Position numbers and translations under genes: made by a program. 64,000 nt of DNA from Roseibium album. Lineage in GTDB: Bacteria; Pseudomonadota; Alphaproteobacteria; Rhizobiales; Stappiaceae. The notes below the pieces were generated by a model, which had not been told where the DNA came from, made no database searches, and saw nothing but the letters and a program-made list of their open reading frames with translations. Positions 56,857 through 64,000 of the stretch are shown here, piece by piece. Numbering within the stretch: the stretch's first letter is position 1; every line of letters starts with the position of its first letter. The stretch is from the NCBI GenBank assembly GCA_001404055.1, contig CXTY01000006.1, positions 62,019 to 126,018 of the forward strand, in the 5' to 3' direction.

Positions 56857-56881
56857 TAAACCTACCAAGGCGATAGGTTTA
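56857..56881. promoter_or_regulatory. TetR-type operator candidate upstream of the efflux operon
   Basis: TAAACCTA (56857-56864) and TAGGTTTA (56874-56881) are perfect 8-bp arms with a 9-nt spacer, 55 bp before the adaptor start. This size and location fit a TetR/AcrR repressor site, as in other RND operons, but no TetR gene is adjacent. Confidence 0.55.
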
Positions 56882-57240
56882 GGGACAATTTGTGATTGCT
56901 TGATGTTCAAGCGAGAATTTGAACTGCCGATGTGCAGCCATTCATTTTCGCCCACTTATTGGAAGAAATTTGAGCGGTCAATACCAGGAGCCGTCCGCAA
57001 ATCAGCGAAGCTTCATAATTGAGCGTTAGGAGCGTCAGATTTTTGGATGCCCTCGGATGGAAGGGAAAAACGCTGATGGCTCGCAAGCGTATTGGACACT
57101 TGCCGGACCGGTAGGCAGGCTTTGACCAGGTGAGGGAGGTTCATCCCTTCCGTCGCCTGGATCTGAACTTCAACTATTGTGGAATTTTCCCAAGTTACCG
57201 ATCTGGTTTTGACCAACCTAGATACGTGCCCAGGAAGTAA
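56882..57240. other. Intergenic region
   Basis: About 360 bp between the efflux operon promoter and the Spy-like gene end. Frames here are short and lack ribosome-binding sites. Nothing else recognised. Confidence 0.4.
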
Positions 57241-57840
57241 TCACTCGCAACCATTGTGTTTGCGCCACGCTTCAGCGTTGTGACCTTCTGGAACTTGAGT
57301 GCAAGGTGAAGCTTCGCCATATCCGCGCAAGACATTGTAGCGAGTGATTTGCTGTTCAGTGAGAATGTCAGGCGTTTTCAAATGCGTCGACAAATGTATG
57401 TACCGCAGCTCGGTTCTGGCTTCGCCGATCGCGAGCAACCGTTCACGCAGAAGGTCTTCCGTGACGGTGCGATCGCGGAAAAGCGCGTCGAGTTCAACTT
57501 CCAATTCGATGAGAATTTCGCCTTGTCTGCGGGCCCTTGCTTTCATGGTTTCATAGACTTGAGAGATACTCCCGACCTGTGCGTCTGAAAGAGGAATATC
57601 ATCTTTCAATTCAAGCAAGTGAACGGGTCCGGGAACGCCGTTCAGTTCAGCGGCCTTGGCCAAACCCCAGCCGCCACCGCGGCGGAGCTCCTCGATATCT
57701 GCTGAAGAAAGGCTTTTGATGGCCCGGCCTTCTTCACCAGCATACTTCGATACGTGGGAATTGTGAGACGTGTCGTTGCTGTTCGCCTGTAATGTGGTTG
57801 CCGGTATTGTCAGGAGGATTGCAAGCAGCAGCTTTTTCAT
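57241..57840 (-). CDS. Periplasmic Spy/CpxP-like or heavy-metal-sensor-like protein
   Basis: 199 residues. Signal peptide MKKLLLAILLTIPATTLQA, then a histidine-containing segment and a mostly helical body: PLSDAQVGSISQVYETMKARARRQGEILIELEVELDALFRDRTVTEDLLRERLLAIGEARTELRYIHLSTHLKTPDILTEQQITRYNVLRGY. The LSDAQ...LTEQQ pair is the LTxxQ signature of Spy/CpxP/CnrX-type helical proteins. A cysteine pair closes the C-terminus (SPCTQ...HNGC). Divergent from a Crp/Fnr-type regulator 70 bp away that probably controls it. Confidence 0.72.
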   Translation of the reverse strand: MKKLLLAILLTIPATTLQANSNDTSHNSHVSKYAGEEGRAIKSLSSADIEELRRGGGWGLAKAAELNGVPGPVHLLELKDDIPLSDAQVGSISQVYETMKARARRQGEILIELEVELDALFRDRTVTEDLLRERLLAIGEARTELRYIHLSTHLKTPDILTEQQITRYNVLRGYGEASPCTQVPEGHNAEAWRKHNGCE

Positions 57841-57910
57841 TGTGACTTTCCAAATTCGAGAGCGAAATCAATCTTCCTCTGACACTTGCACCTTTGTCTC
57901 TAATCAATAC

Positions 57911-58459
57911 ATGATCACTATCATGCGGAATGAGATAATCACCTTTCTCGTTAGTCAGGCGAGTAATCGATTTACGCTGGAAAAAGAGAGCAATCTTTTC
58001 CGGCAAGGCGACACAGTCAGATCGTTGTTTGTCATTGAAAGAGGGCTCATCGAACTGACACGCCACCAGCTTGACGGGCGTCCGGTTGTGCTTCAGCGCG
58101 CCGCCGCTCATATGGTTGTTGCCGAAGCTTCTCTCTATTCCAGCACGTATCATTGTGACGCGATTGTTTGTCTGGAAGCGGATATCGCGTCCATTTCGAA
58201 ATCAACTGTCGAACGTCTCATGCGAGTCGATGAAAAATTTTCGAATATGTGGTCCGAATATCTTGCCAGGGAGGTGCAGTCCGCAAGAAGTTTGATCGAG
58301 ATATTGTCGAGAAAAACCGTATCGGAACGGTTGGATGGCTGGTTGGCGTGGCGGGATAACGAGTCGGTCACGAAAGGTCAGTGGAAAAACGTTGCGGCGC
58401 AGATAGGTGTCAGCCCAGAAGCTCTTTACCGGGAACTGGCAAAACGACGTTTGAAATGA
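57911..58459 (+). CDS. Crp/Fnr-type transcriptional regulator
   Basis: About 182 residues from ATG 57911 (a second ATG four codons later is equally possible; no clear ribosome-binding site). A compact cNMP-binding-like beta-roll (NRFTLEKESNLFRQGDTVRSLFVIERGLIELTRHQLDGRPVVLQRA) and dimer helix are followed by a short HTH (WKNVAAQIGVSPEALYRELAKRRLK) of the Crp type. It lacks the FNR iron-sulfur cysteine set. It is shorter than most Crp proteins (about 220 residues). Divergent from the Spy-like gene, its probable target. Confidence 0.78.
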   Translation: MITIMRNEIITFLVSQASNRFTLEKESNLFRQGDTVRSLFVIERGLIELTRHQLDGRPVVLQRAAAHMVVAEASLYSSTYHCDAIVCLEADIASISKSTVERLMRVDEKFSNMWSEYLAREVQSARSLIEILSRKTVSERLDGWLAWRDNESVTKGQWKNVAAQIGVSPEALYRELAKRRLK

Positions 58460-58643
58460 CGCAACAGAGGATCGCGAAGGCACGTTTCGCCGCGGTAAGC
58501 TCCAAATCGTCTCAGTATTTTCCCAGGCTGTTGCGGCCTGAGCGTAGAAAAATTCGCATTAATCACTGCGGCAATCCGCTCAGTGTTTTCTTGAGGTCTA
58601 CCCATTACGTTAGATATCGGACTGATAATCTCAGGAACCGATC

Positions 58644-59177
58644 ATGAGCCGATCCGACAAACTGCCCGAACAAAGCTGCCTCAACGCCTATTATACATCT
58701 GGCGATTTCATGGATACTTTTTCCGTTTCCATGAAGGGTCGTGATGATCTGATGACAGCCGATATACGGGTGCTGGCTGACCATATTCTGAATGCCGACG
58801 TCACCTGGATGAATGCTTTGTTGCGAGCCAGAGACCACGTCGTCAAACCGCTCGGATTGAAAACGACAGACGACCTCCTGCAGGAGCAGTCGGATCTGCC
58901 GTTTGCAGACAGGTTGCCCGGCGACCGCGTCGGATTTTTCAAGATCTACCGCGTAGATGAAAACGAGATCCTCCTGGGCGAAGACGATTGGCATCAGGAC
59001 TTCCGCTTGTCGATCTTCCGTGAAACCGGCGATAGTCCGCGGGTCTATGCATCAACCTGCTGCAAGCGACACAACCTCTTCGGTTACATCTATCTCGCGC
59101 TCATCCTTCCCATTCACAAGAAGATCGCCTCGACGGTTCTGGATAATGCGGTCGTGCAGAAGCTTGCTATCGCTTGA
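58644..59177 (+). CDS. DUF2867 family protein
   Basis: 177 residues. The sequence (DTFSVSMKGRDDLMTADIRVLADHILNADVTWMNALLRARDHVVKPLGLKT, then GFFKIYRVDENEILLGEDDWHQDFRLSIFRE and the C-terminal LFGYIYLALILPIHKKI) matches the DUF2867 family, which has a SRPBCC/lipid-binding-like fold in some annotations. Function unknown. It ends 2 bp from the stop of a leftward ChrR-like cupin gene. Not clearly part of an operon. Confidence 0.78.
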   Translation: MSRSDKLPEQSCLNAYYTSGDFMDTFSVSMKGRDDLMTADIRVLADHILNADVTWMNALLRARDHVVKPLGLKTTDDLLQEQSDLPFADRLPGDRVGFFKIYRVDENEILLGEDDWHQDFRLSIFRETGDSPRVYASTCCKRHNLFGYIYLALILPIHKKIASTVLDNAVVQKLAIA

Positions 59178-59179
59178 GA

Positions 59180-59830
59180 TCAAAGATGTCCGGTCTTTCG
59201 CCAGACCCTTGCGCCTTGACTGGTCTTGATCGTTTGACTGCTGTCTGCTGGCAGACGTAACCAGGTGCCCTGGTCATAACGACCGTCCTGATCTTCAAAG
59301 CTGCCTTCAACAACGAAATACTCCGCCCCGCCAGGAAAGTCCTGGGATTCGAGGCGCGCGCCGCGTTCCCAGTCCAGCATGACAACTTCTTCGTCAGGTT
59401 TGATAAAGAGCGGTAGAATATTTTCGCCGTCGCGCCCGACCTGCCAGCCGGCTGGATCCAGCGTGTTGACGCGAATATGCGCGTCATCGTCGGGCTGCAT
59501 CTGGCGCAATTTCACAAAAATGACAGCTCCCGGCTCGCTGGAGGGAATATGGCTGGACCCGGGGGGATTTCGGACATACATGCCTTTTGGGAAATCGCCG
59601 CTCTCATCGGAGAAAACGCCGTCGAGCACAAGAAACTCCTCACCCATGTCATGCTTGTGTGCAGAGAACGAAGAGCCAGGTGCATAACGAACAAGACTTG
59701 TTGCGCGTGCGACTTCCTCACCATCACGCTCAAGCATGCGTCTTTCGACACCGGCCATCGGAGAGGGGACCCAATCAAGCGACGCACTGTCGACAACTGC
59801 GCGTTCTGTCAGGTCTGCATGAATTTTCAT
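59180..59830 (-). CDS. ChrR-like double cupin protein
   Basis: 216 residues. The first cupin holds metal-ligand-type residues GSSFSAHKHDMGEEFLVLDGVFSDESGDFPKGMYVRNPPGSSHIP, which matches the C-terminal cupin of the anti-sigma factor ChrR. A second, shorter cupin follows (GAEYFVVEGSFEDQDGRYDQGTWLRLP). The zinc-binding anti-sigma domain of ChrR is absent, and no sigma factor gene is next to it, so it is probably an enzyme or sensor in its own right. It converges on the DUF2867 gene. Confidence 0.82.
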   Translation of the reverse strand: MKIHADLTERAVVDSASLDWVPSPMAGVERRMLERDGEEVARATSLVRYAPGSSFSAHKHDMGEEFLVLDGVFSDESGDFPKGMYVRNPPGSSHIPSSEPGAVIFVKLRQMQPDDDAHIRVNTLDPAGWQVGRDGENILPLFIKPDEEVVMLDWERGARLESQDFPGGAEYFVVEGSFEDQDGRYDQGTWLRLPADSSQTIKTSQGARVWRKTGHL

Positions 59831-60093
59831 CAGGTCTCTCCCTCATGACGGATTGCGTCTTTCAAAGATGGATCTTAGAAACCACAATTGAAGAGACGGG
59901 ACTTGAAATCAATGTGATTGGTCTGTGTTGGTCGGTTGTAATCGGTTGCGTGCAGTGGATTTCTGGGAAAACCCAAGTTTCCGACACTGACTTCTTTGCA
60001 ACAGGCGAGGAATCGTGCTGACTTCCGCATCAGCAGAATGTCAGAAGAACGGAGAAACCGCAGCGCAGCTGAGGTTGCGCTAGAAGTGGTCGT

Positions 60094-61569
60094 ATGACGG
60101 TAGAAATAGATATCGGTGAAATGACAGGTGGCAAGCGGGCCGCGATCGACCTTGAAGAGCTGCTGGCAACGCGGCTTCTGGTCCAGGGAAACTCCGGATC
60201 CGGAAAATCCCACTTGTTGCGCCGTCTTCTGGAACAATCCGCAAGTTGGGTTCAGCAGGCCATCATTGACCCGGAAGGCGATTTCGTTTCGCTTGCTGAC
60301 AAGTTTGGTCATGTGGTTGTTGATGCTGTCGGCACTGAAAAAGATCTTCAGATGATTGCTGCGCGGGTACGTGAACACCGTGTATCTGTGGTCCTGAACC
60401 TCGAAGGCCTCGACGCAGACCGTCAGATGAAAGCCGCTGCGACCTTTCTGGACGGGTTGTTCGATGCGGATCGTGATCTCTGGTATCCGATGATTGTCGT
60501 GGTGGATGAGGCACAGCTGTTTGCCCCCGCTGCTGCAGGTGAAGTCACGGAAGAAGCGCGCAGGCGTTCCCTGGGGGCGATGACCAACCTGATGTGCCGT
60601 GGCCGAAAACGTGGCCTCGCAGGGGTAATCGCAACACAACGTCTTGCAAAACTTGCAAAGAACGTGGCGGCGGAAGCTTCCAACTTCCTGATGGGTCGAA
60701 CATTTCTTGATATTGATATGGCGCGTGCGGCAGATCTCCTGGGTATGGAACGGAGGCAGGCAGAAAGCTTCCGCAATCTCGACCGCGGTCATTTCATTGC
60801 GCTTGGTCCGGCGATGTCGCGTCGTCCGGTTCCGGTGAAAATCGGTGCTGTTGAAACGATGGGTCGAGGTGGCGGCCACAAGCTGATGCCGTTGCCGGAA
60901 CAGCCGAAGGAAGAAGCCAAGGATCTCATCTTTACGCCGTCGGCAAACGAAGTTCAGCCGGTCCGCCAGCGTTTTATCGAACCGGTGGTTTCCACAGGTG
61001 AAGTGCTTGATCAGCTTTCCAGTGCGGAACGTTCAAACGAGGACGATGTTCCACAAGCTGAAAACCTGCTGGAGTTTGGTGAACGCGAAGACAAGATTGC
61101 GCAAATCATCTGCGAGATTCTAAGCGAAGACGAGGCAGCCTTTCAGCCGATTGCGACGCTCTATCAGGACTTTCAGGTCCGTTGCCGTATCGCAAAACTC
61201 GCAGGCGGAACGCCTGACCTTCAGAGCTTCCGGGAGAAGCTCTCGGTCGCAAGAGCCGGTGTTGAAAAAGGCGAGATGGATGACGGCGCGTGGCAGCAGG
61301 CAGAATTGATTGCAGCCGAATTGCCTGAAGACATGCGCGGCGTTTATCTACTGCTTGCCAAGGCAGCGCTCGCCGAGGCGCCTTGCCCGGGAAACATTGA
61401 AATCGCAACGGCTTATGGAACCAGGTCTCCAGGGCGCGCCCGCTGGCTTTTGAGCCATATGGAAGAACGCGGTTTTCTGGTCTGTGCAACGGACCTGCGT
61501 GGCAACCGCATTGTCACGTTGACAGACCTCGGATGGCGGACGGAGCCGGGAGACGAGGCAGCGGCCTGA
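60094..61569 (+). CDS. HerA-like ATPase (DUF87 family)
   Basis: 491 residues. The ATPase part (about 1-270) has Walker A QGNSGSGKSH at 31-40, Walker B MIVVVDEAQLF, and RGRKRGLAGVIATQRLAKLAKNVAAEASNFLMGRTF near the sensor/arginine region, as in HerA/FtsK-type hexameric translocases. The C-terminal 200 residues are acidic and then form a helical, winged-helix-like tail. The archaeal partner nuclease NurA is not encoded nearby. Some HerA-type proteins act in DNA repair or phage defence; here the role is unknown. Confidence 0.82.
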   Translation: MTVEIDIGEMTGGKRAAIDLEELLATRLLVQGNSGSGKSHLLRRLLEQSASWVQQAIIDPEGDFVSLADKFGHVVVDAVGTEKDLQMIAARVREHRVSVVLNLEGLDADRQMKAAATFLDGLFDADRDLWYPMIVVVDEAQLFAPAAAGEVTEEARRRSLGAMTNLMCRGRKRGLAGVIATQRLAKLAKNVAAEASNFLMGRTFLDIDMARAADLLGMERRQAESFRNLDRGHFIALGPAMSRRPVPVKIGAVETMGRGGGHKLMPLPEQPKEEAKDLIFTPSANEVQPVRQRFIEPVVSTGEVLDQLSSAERSNEDDVPQAENLLEFGEREDKIAQIICEILSEDEAAFQPIATLYQDFQVRCRIAKLAGGTPDLQSFREKLSVARAGVEKGEMDDGAWQQAELIAAELPEDMRGVYLLLAKAALAEAPCPGNIEIATAYGTRSPGRARWLLSHMEERGFLVCATDLRGNRIVTLTDLGWRTEPGDEAAA

Positions 61570-61592
61570 AGCTGAATTTCGTAGGTGATTAC

Positions 61593-61910
61593 CTAAATTG
61601 CGGGGCGCATCCGATGCCGCTTGCTTGCAATTTTTTCGGTGTCGACTGGCTTACGAGCCAGCAAATAGTCCAGCTGGGAAAGTTCCAGCGTTATGCCGTC
61701 GATTGTCCGGTCCAGTACGCTTACCATGTAACTGCCTGCAGGCGAGCGATCACGAATTTCAATGGCCCTTGCACGCGCCCTGCGCAAGTACAGGATCATG
61801 GTGCGAACTTCTTCAAGTGTGACTTCCATAGTCGGTTGCAAATCCAAAATCGGAGCTGATGACGAAAGCGCGACAGAAGATTTCTCTATGGCTGGGTTGG
61901 TCAGCAGCAT
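61593..61910 (-). CDS. Conserved-looking small protein of unknown function
   Basis: 105 residues with a good ribosome-binding site (GAGGTGAACG before ATG 61910). The body is an amphipathic helical stretch (TLEEVRTMILYLRRARARAIEIRDRSPAGSYMVSVLDRTIDGITLELSQLDYLLARK). No membrane segment or known motif. It is convergent with the HerA-like gene (23 bp) and divergent from hmgA, and may be a cytoplasmic adaptor or DNA-associated protein. Confidence 0.6.
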   Translation of the reverse strand: MLLTNPAIEKSSVALSSSAPILDLQPTMEVTLEEVRTMILYLRRARARAIEIRDRSPAGSYMVSVLDRTIDGITLELSQLDYLLARKPVDTEKIASKRHRMRPAI

Positions 61911-62113
61911 CGTTCACCTCAAGTGTTCATGTTATGTTCTTTTAACAGTTCCGGCAAAATGTGGCAAGAATGAATCTGTTTCCATGGGTTTTGTTTGGAC
62001 TTCACCCGGCAAAAATTATTGGGAGAGAATACATTTTGTCCAATATATGTCATCATTTTCAGATGGTTAGAAGTCAGGCAATGTAATTGATGCGGAGAGT
62101 TGGAAACACTGTC

Positions 62114-62149
62114 TTGACGCTCATTATGCAAAAAGTTACATATGCAACT
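62114..62149 (+). promoter_or_regulatory. hmgA promoter with overlapping operator dyad
   Basis: TTGACG (62114-62119) and TACATA (62137-62142) at 17-bp spacing make a sigma-70-like promoter. AGTTACATATGCAACT (62134-62149) is a 16-bp dyad with a single mismatched pair, lying on the -10 region, the expected place for a repressor such as HmgR-type MarR or IclR proteins. The start codon is 30 bp further on. Confidence 0.5.
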
Positions 62150-62178
62150 AAATTCATCTCCGGAGTGAGAGGACCGTT

Positions 62179-63549
62179 ATGGACCAGACAGCGGACAATG
62201 ATCAGAACCTGACCGGTAACGGTCGGAATTCAACAAATCTTGCCTACATGCCTGGGTTCGGCAACGACTTTGAAACCGAAGCATTGCCAGGCTCCTTGCC
62301 CCAGGGCATGAACAGCCCGCAAAAATGTGCATATGGCCTTTATGGGGAGCAGCTCTCCGGTACGGCCTTTACTGCTCCCAGCCACCAGAACGAACGTACC
62401 TGGTGCTATCGCATCCGACCCTCGGTCAAACATACGAGTCGCTTCAACAAAATCGAGCTGCTTCATTGGAAGAGCGCTCCGAATGTCTGCGACGATGTGA
62501 TCTCACTTGGCCAGTACCGCTGGAACCCGGTTCCACACACCGACGAAGCGCTGACCTGGCTCACCGGCATGCACACCATGACGACAGCTGGCGATGTAAA
62601 TACCCAGGTGGGCATGGCAAGCCACATCTATCTCGTCAATCAGTCAATGGAAGATGCGTATTTTTACTCCGCTGACAGTGAACTGTTGGTGGTCCCGCAG
62701 GAAGGTGTTCTCCGCTTTTGCACGGAGCTTGGCGTTATCGAACTGGAACCAAAGGAAATCGCCATTCTGCCGCGAGGACTGGTTTACCGGGTGGAAGTGA
62801 TCGAAGGGCCCGCACGTGGGTTTGTCTGTGAGAATTACGGCCAGAAATTCGAACTGCCGGGCAGGGGCCCAATTGGTGCCAACTGCATGGCCAACCGTCG
62901 CGATTTCAAGTCACCGGTTGCCCACTATGAAGATCGGGAAGTTCCCTCCACTGTGACAGTGAAGTGGTGCGGACAATTCCATGAAACAAAGATTGGCCAC
63001 TCACCTCTGGATGTGGTCGCCTGGCACGGCAATTATGCGCCCTGCAAATACGATCTGCGCACGTACTGTCCAGTCGGTTCCATCCTGTTCGATCACCCGG
63101 ACCCGTCCATTTTCACGGTATTGACCGCACCTTCAGGCGTTCCGGGTACGGCCAACATAGATTTCGTATTATTCCGAGAGCGCTGGATGGTGGCGGAAAA
63201 TACTTTCCGGCCACCCTGGTACCACAAGAACATCATGTCGGAGATGATGGGTAACATCTATGGTCAGTATGACGCCAAACCTCAGGGCTTCATCCCCGGC
63301 GGTCTGAGCCTTCACAACATGATGCTTCCACATGGACCAGACAACGATGCCTTTGAAGGGGCGTCCAATACCGATCTGAAAGCCGAGAAACTCGACAACA
63401 CGATGTCCTTCATGTTCGAGACCCGTTTCCCGCAGCATTTGACTGCGTTTGCAGCCAGGGAGGCGCCGTTGCAGGATGAATATATTGATTGCTGGGATTC
63501 GCTTGAGAAAAAGTTCGACGGAACCCCAGAAGGCACGTGGAACAAATAA
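62179..63549 (+). CDS. hmgA: Homogentisate 1,2-dioxygenase
   Basis: 456 residues, the family length, from ATG 62179 with GAGAGGACC upstream. Opens the ring of homogentisate in tyrosine and phenylalanine catabolism, giving maleylacetoacetate. Head [28 protein letters not shown] is diagnostic. Iron-ligand region [14 protein letters not shown] (His and Glu six apart), then [12 protein letters not shown] with the next histidine about 30 residues on. The middle [27 protein letters not shown] is also conserved. It overlaps the next gene by one base (TAATG), so it heads an operon running off the window. Confidence 0.96.
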   Translation: MDQTADNDQNLTGNGRNSTNLAYMPGFGNDFETEALPGSLPQGMNSPQKCAYGLYGEQLSGTAFTAPSHQNERTWCYRIRPSVKHTSRFNKIELLHWKSAPNVCDDVISLGQYRWNPVPHTDEALTWLTGMHTMTTAGDVNTQVGMASHIYLVNQSMEDAYFYSADSELLVVPQEGVLRFCTELGVIELEPKEIAILPRGLVYRVEVIEGPARGFVCENYGQKFELPGRGPIGANCMANRRDFKSPVAHYEDREVPSTVTVKWCGQFHETKIGHSPLDVVAWHGNYAPCKYDLRTYCPVGSILFDHPDPSIFTVLTAPSGVPGTANIDFVLFRERWMVAENTFRPPWYHKNIMSEMMGNIYGQYDAKPQGFIPGGLSLHNMMLPHGPDNDAFEGASNTDLKAEKLDNTMSFMFETRFPQHLTAFAAREAPLQDEYIDCWDSLEKKFDGTPEGTWNK

Positions 63550-64000
63550 TGAGCGGTAATAAAGTTTCGGTCTCCGGTGAGCGTCTGGTGATCCTGGGCT
63601 CCAAGGGTGGTCCGGCCATTCGACCTGGCGGGCCGTCTCCCACCAGCTCCCTGATTGAAATTGGTGGCAGGCGATGCGTGATCGATTGCGGTCTGGGCGT
63701 GACCAGAGGGCTGGTTGAGGCCGGTGTTGTTCTGAAAGACCTGGACCTGATTTTTATCACCCACATGCATTCCGATCATGTTCTGGAACTTGGCCCCCTT
63801 TTGCACACAGCCTGGACCACTGGTCTGGCGCATCCTGTCAGGATCTACGGTCCTGCCGATCTGATGGAGTATTGGGACGGTTTTCTGAGTTCCATGCGCT
63901 ACGATATCGACCTCAGGATTGCCGATGAGGGCCGCCCTGATCTGCGCGATCTGGTGGAAATTCATTTGCTTCAGGAAGGAAACGTTGCGCTTGAAGACAG
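63549..64000 (+). CDS. MBL-fold metallo-hydrolase, N-terminal part (runs off window)
   Basis: From ATG 63549 the frame is open to the window end (150 codons). Motif THMHSDHVLELGPLLHTAW supplies the HxHxDH zinc site, after VISF-like strands (LVILGSKGGPAIRPGGPSPTSSLIEIGGRRCVIDCGLG); the glycine-rich early part resembles RNase Z/arylsulfatase-type MBL enzymes. It is co-translated with hmgA (TAATG overlap) and probably belongs to the aromatic breakdown operon, although its substrate is unknown. Confidence 0.85.
   Translation, partial: MSGNKVSVSGERLVILGSKGGPAIRPGGPSPTSSLIEIGGRRCVIDCGLGVTRGLVEAGVVLKDLDLIFITHMHSDHVLELGPLLHTAWTTGLAHPVRIYGPADLMEYWDGFLSSMRYDIDLRIADEGRPDLRDLVEIHLLQEGNVALED

Noticed and set aside
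57013-57216. 67-codon minus-strand frame before the efflux promoter region
   Set aside because: No ribosome-binding site and no recognisable motif.

Overview
The window reads as a chromosomal segment of a marine-type alphaproteobacterium, most likely a member of the Hyphomicrobiales close to Stappiaceae (Roseibium/Labrenzia-like). This is inferred from protein style (OxyR next to KatG, a BA14K protein, Tat-exported L,D-transpeptidase, BepDE-like RND pump, gamma-butyrobetaine hydroxylase-like enzyme, homogentisate dioxygenase), moderately high GC and many short palindromic intergenic repeats. No rRNA, intact tRNA, CRISPR array or prophage was seen.

Layout. 1-2122: leftward ABC-2 type exporter operon (lipoprotein adaptor, ATPase, permease cut by the window edge), coupled by ATGA overlaps. 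2.3-8.6 kb: orphan ParA-like ATPase, secreted alpha/beta hydrolase, LysR regulator, methyltransferase, MFS carrier, then OxyR divergent from KatG. 11.6-15.3 kb: DUF2157/GDYXXLXY membrane pair, then two 16S rRNA modification genes (RsmC-like, RsuA). 15.4-23.7 kb: 2-oxoglutarate dioxygenase, HdeD-like protein, MarR regulator, extra FabF-like synthase, XRE-cupin/GNAT pair, Uup-type ABC-F ATPase, BA14K protein. 23.9-31.5 kb: a peptide-use block with a complete Opp importer (binding protein, two permeases, fused double ATPase), an FCD-type GntR regulator and a membrane dipeptidase. 31.7-40.4 kb: L,D-transpeptidase, TrhA, malonyl-CoA synthetase, two adjacent related MFS exporters, a LysR-EamA divergent pair with a clear operator-like palindrome, and a nitroreductase.

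40.4-52.5 kb looks accessory. It holds about 1.5 kb without convincing genes, the 3' portion of a tRNA-Met gene, a 268-bp miniature inverted-repeat element, a frameshifted IS3-family transposase remnant, a small LysE/dioxygenase/GntR/oxidoreductase cluster, and an unusual leftward pair: an ABC_sub_bind periplasmic protein and a 923-residue protein that joins two extracytoplasmic sensor-like modules to an MFS carrier. This last pair is the best candidate for something undescribed.

52.5-64 kb returns to chromosome-like content: an RND efflux pump and its adaptor behind a dyad operator, a Spy/CpxP-like periplasmic protein divergent from a Crp/Fnr-type regulator, DUF2867 and ChrR-like cupin proteins, a HerA-like ATPase, and the start of a homogentisate (tyrosine/phenylacetate) catabolic operon with hmgA followed by an MBL-fold hydrolase that runs off the end.

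Starts were chosen by ribosome-binding sites and domain boundaries. All function calls come from reading motifs by eye; no database search was run.
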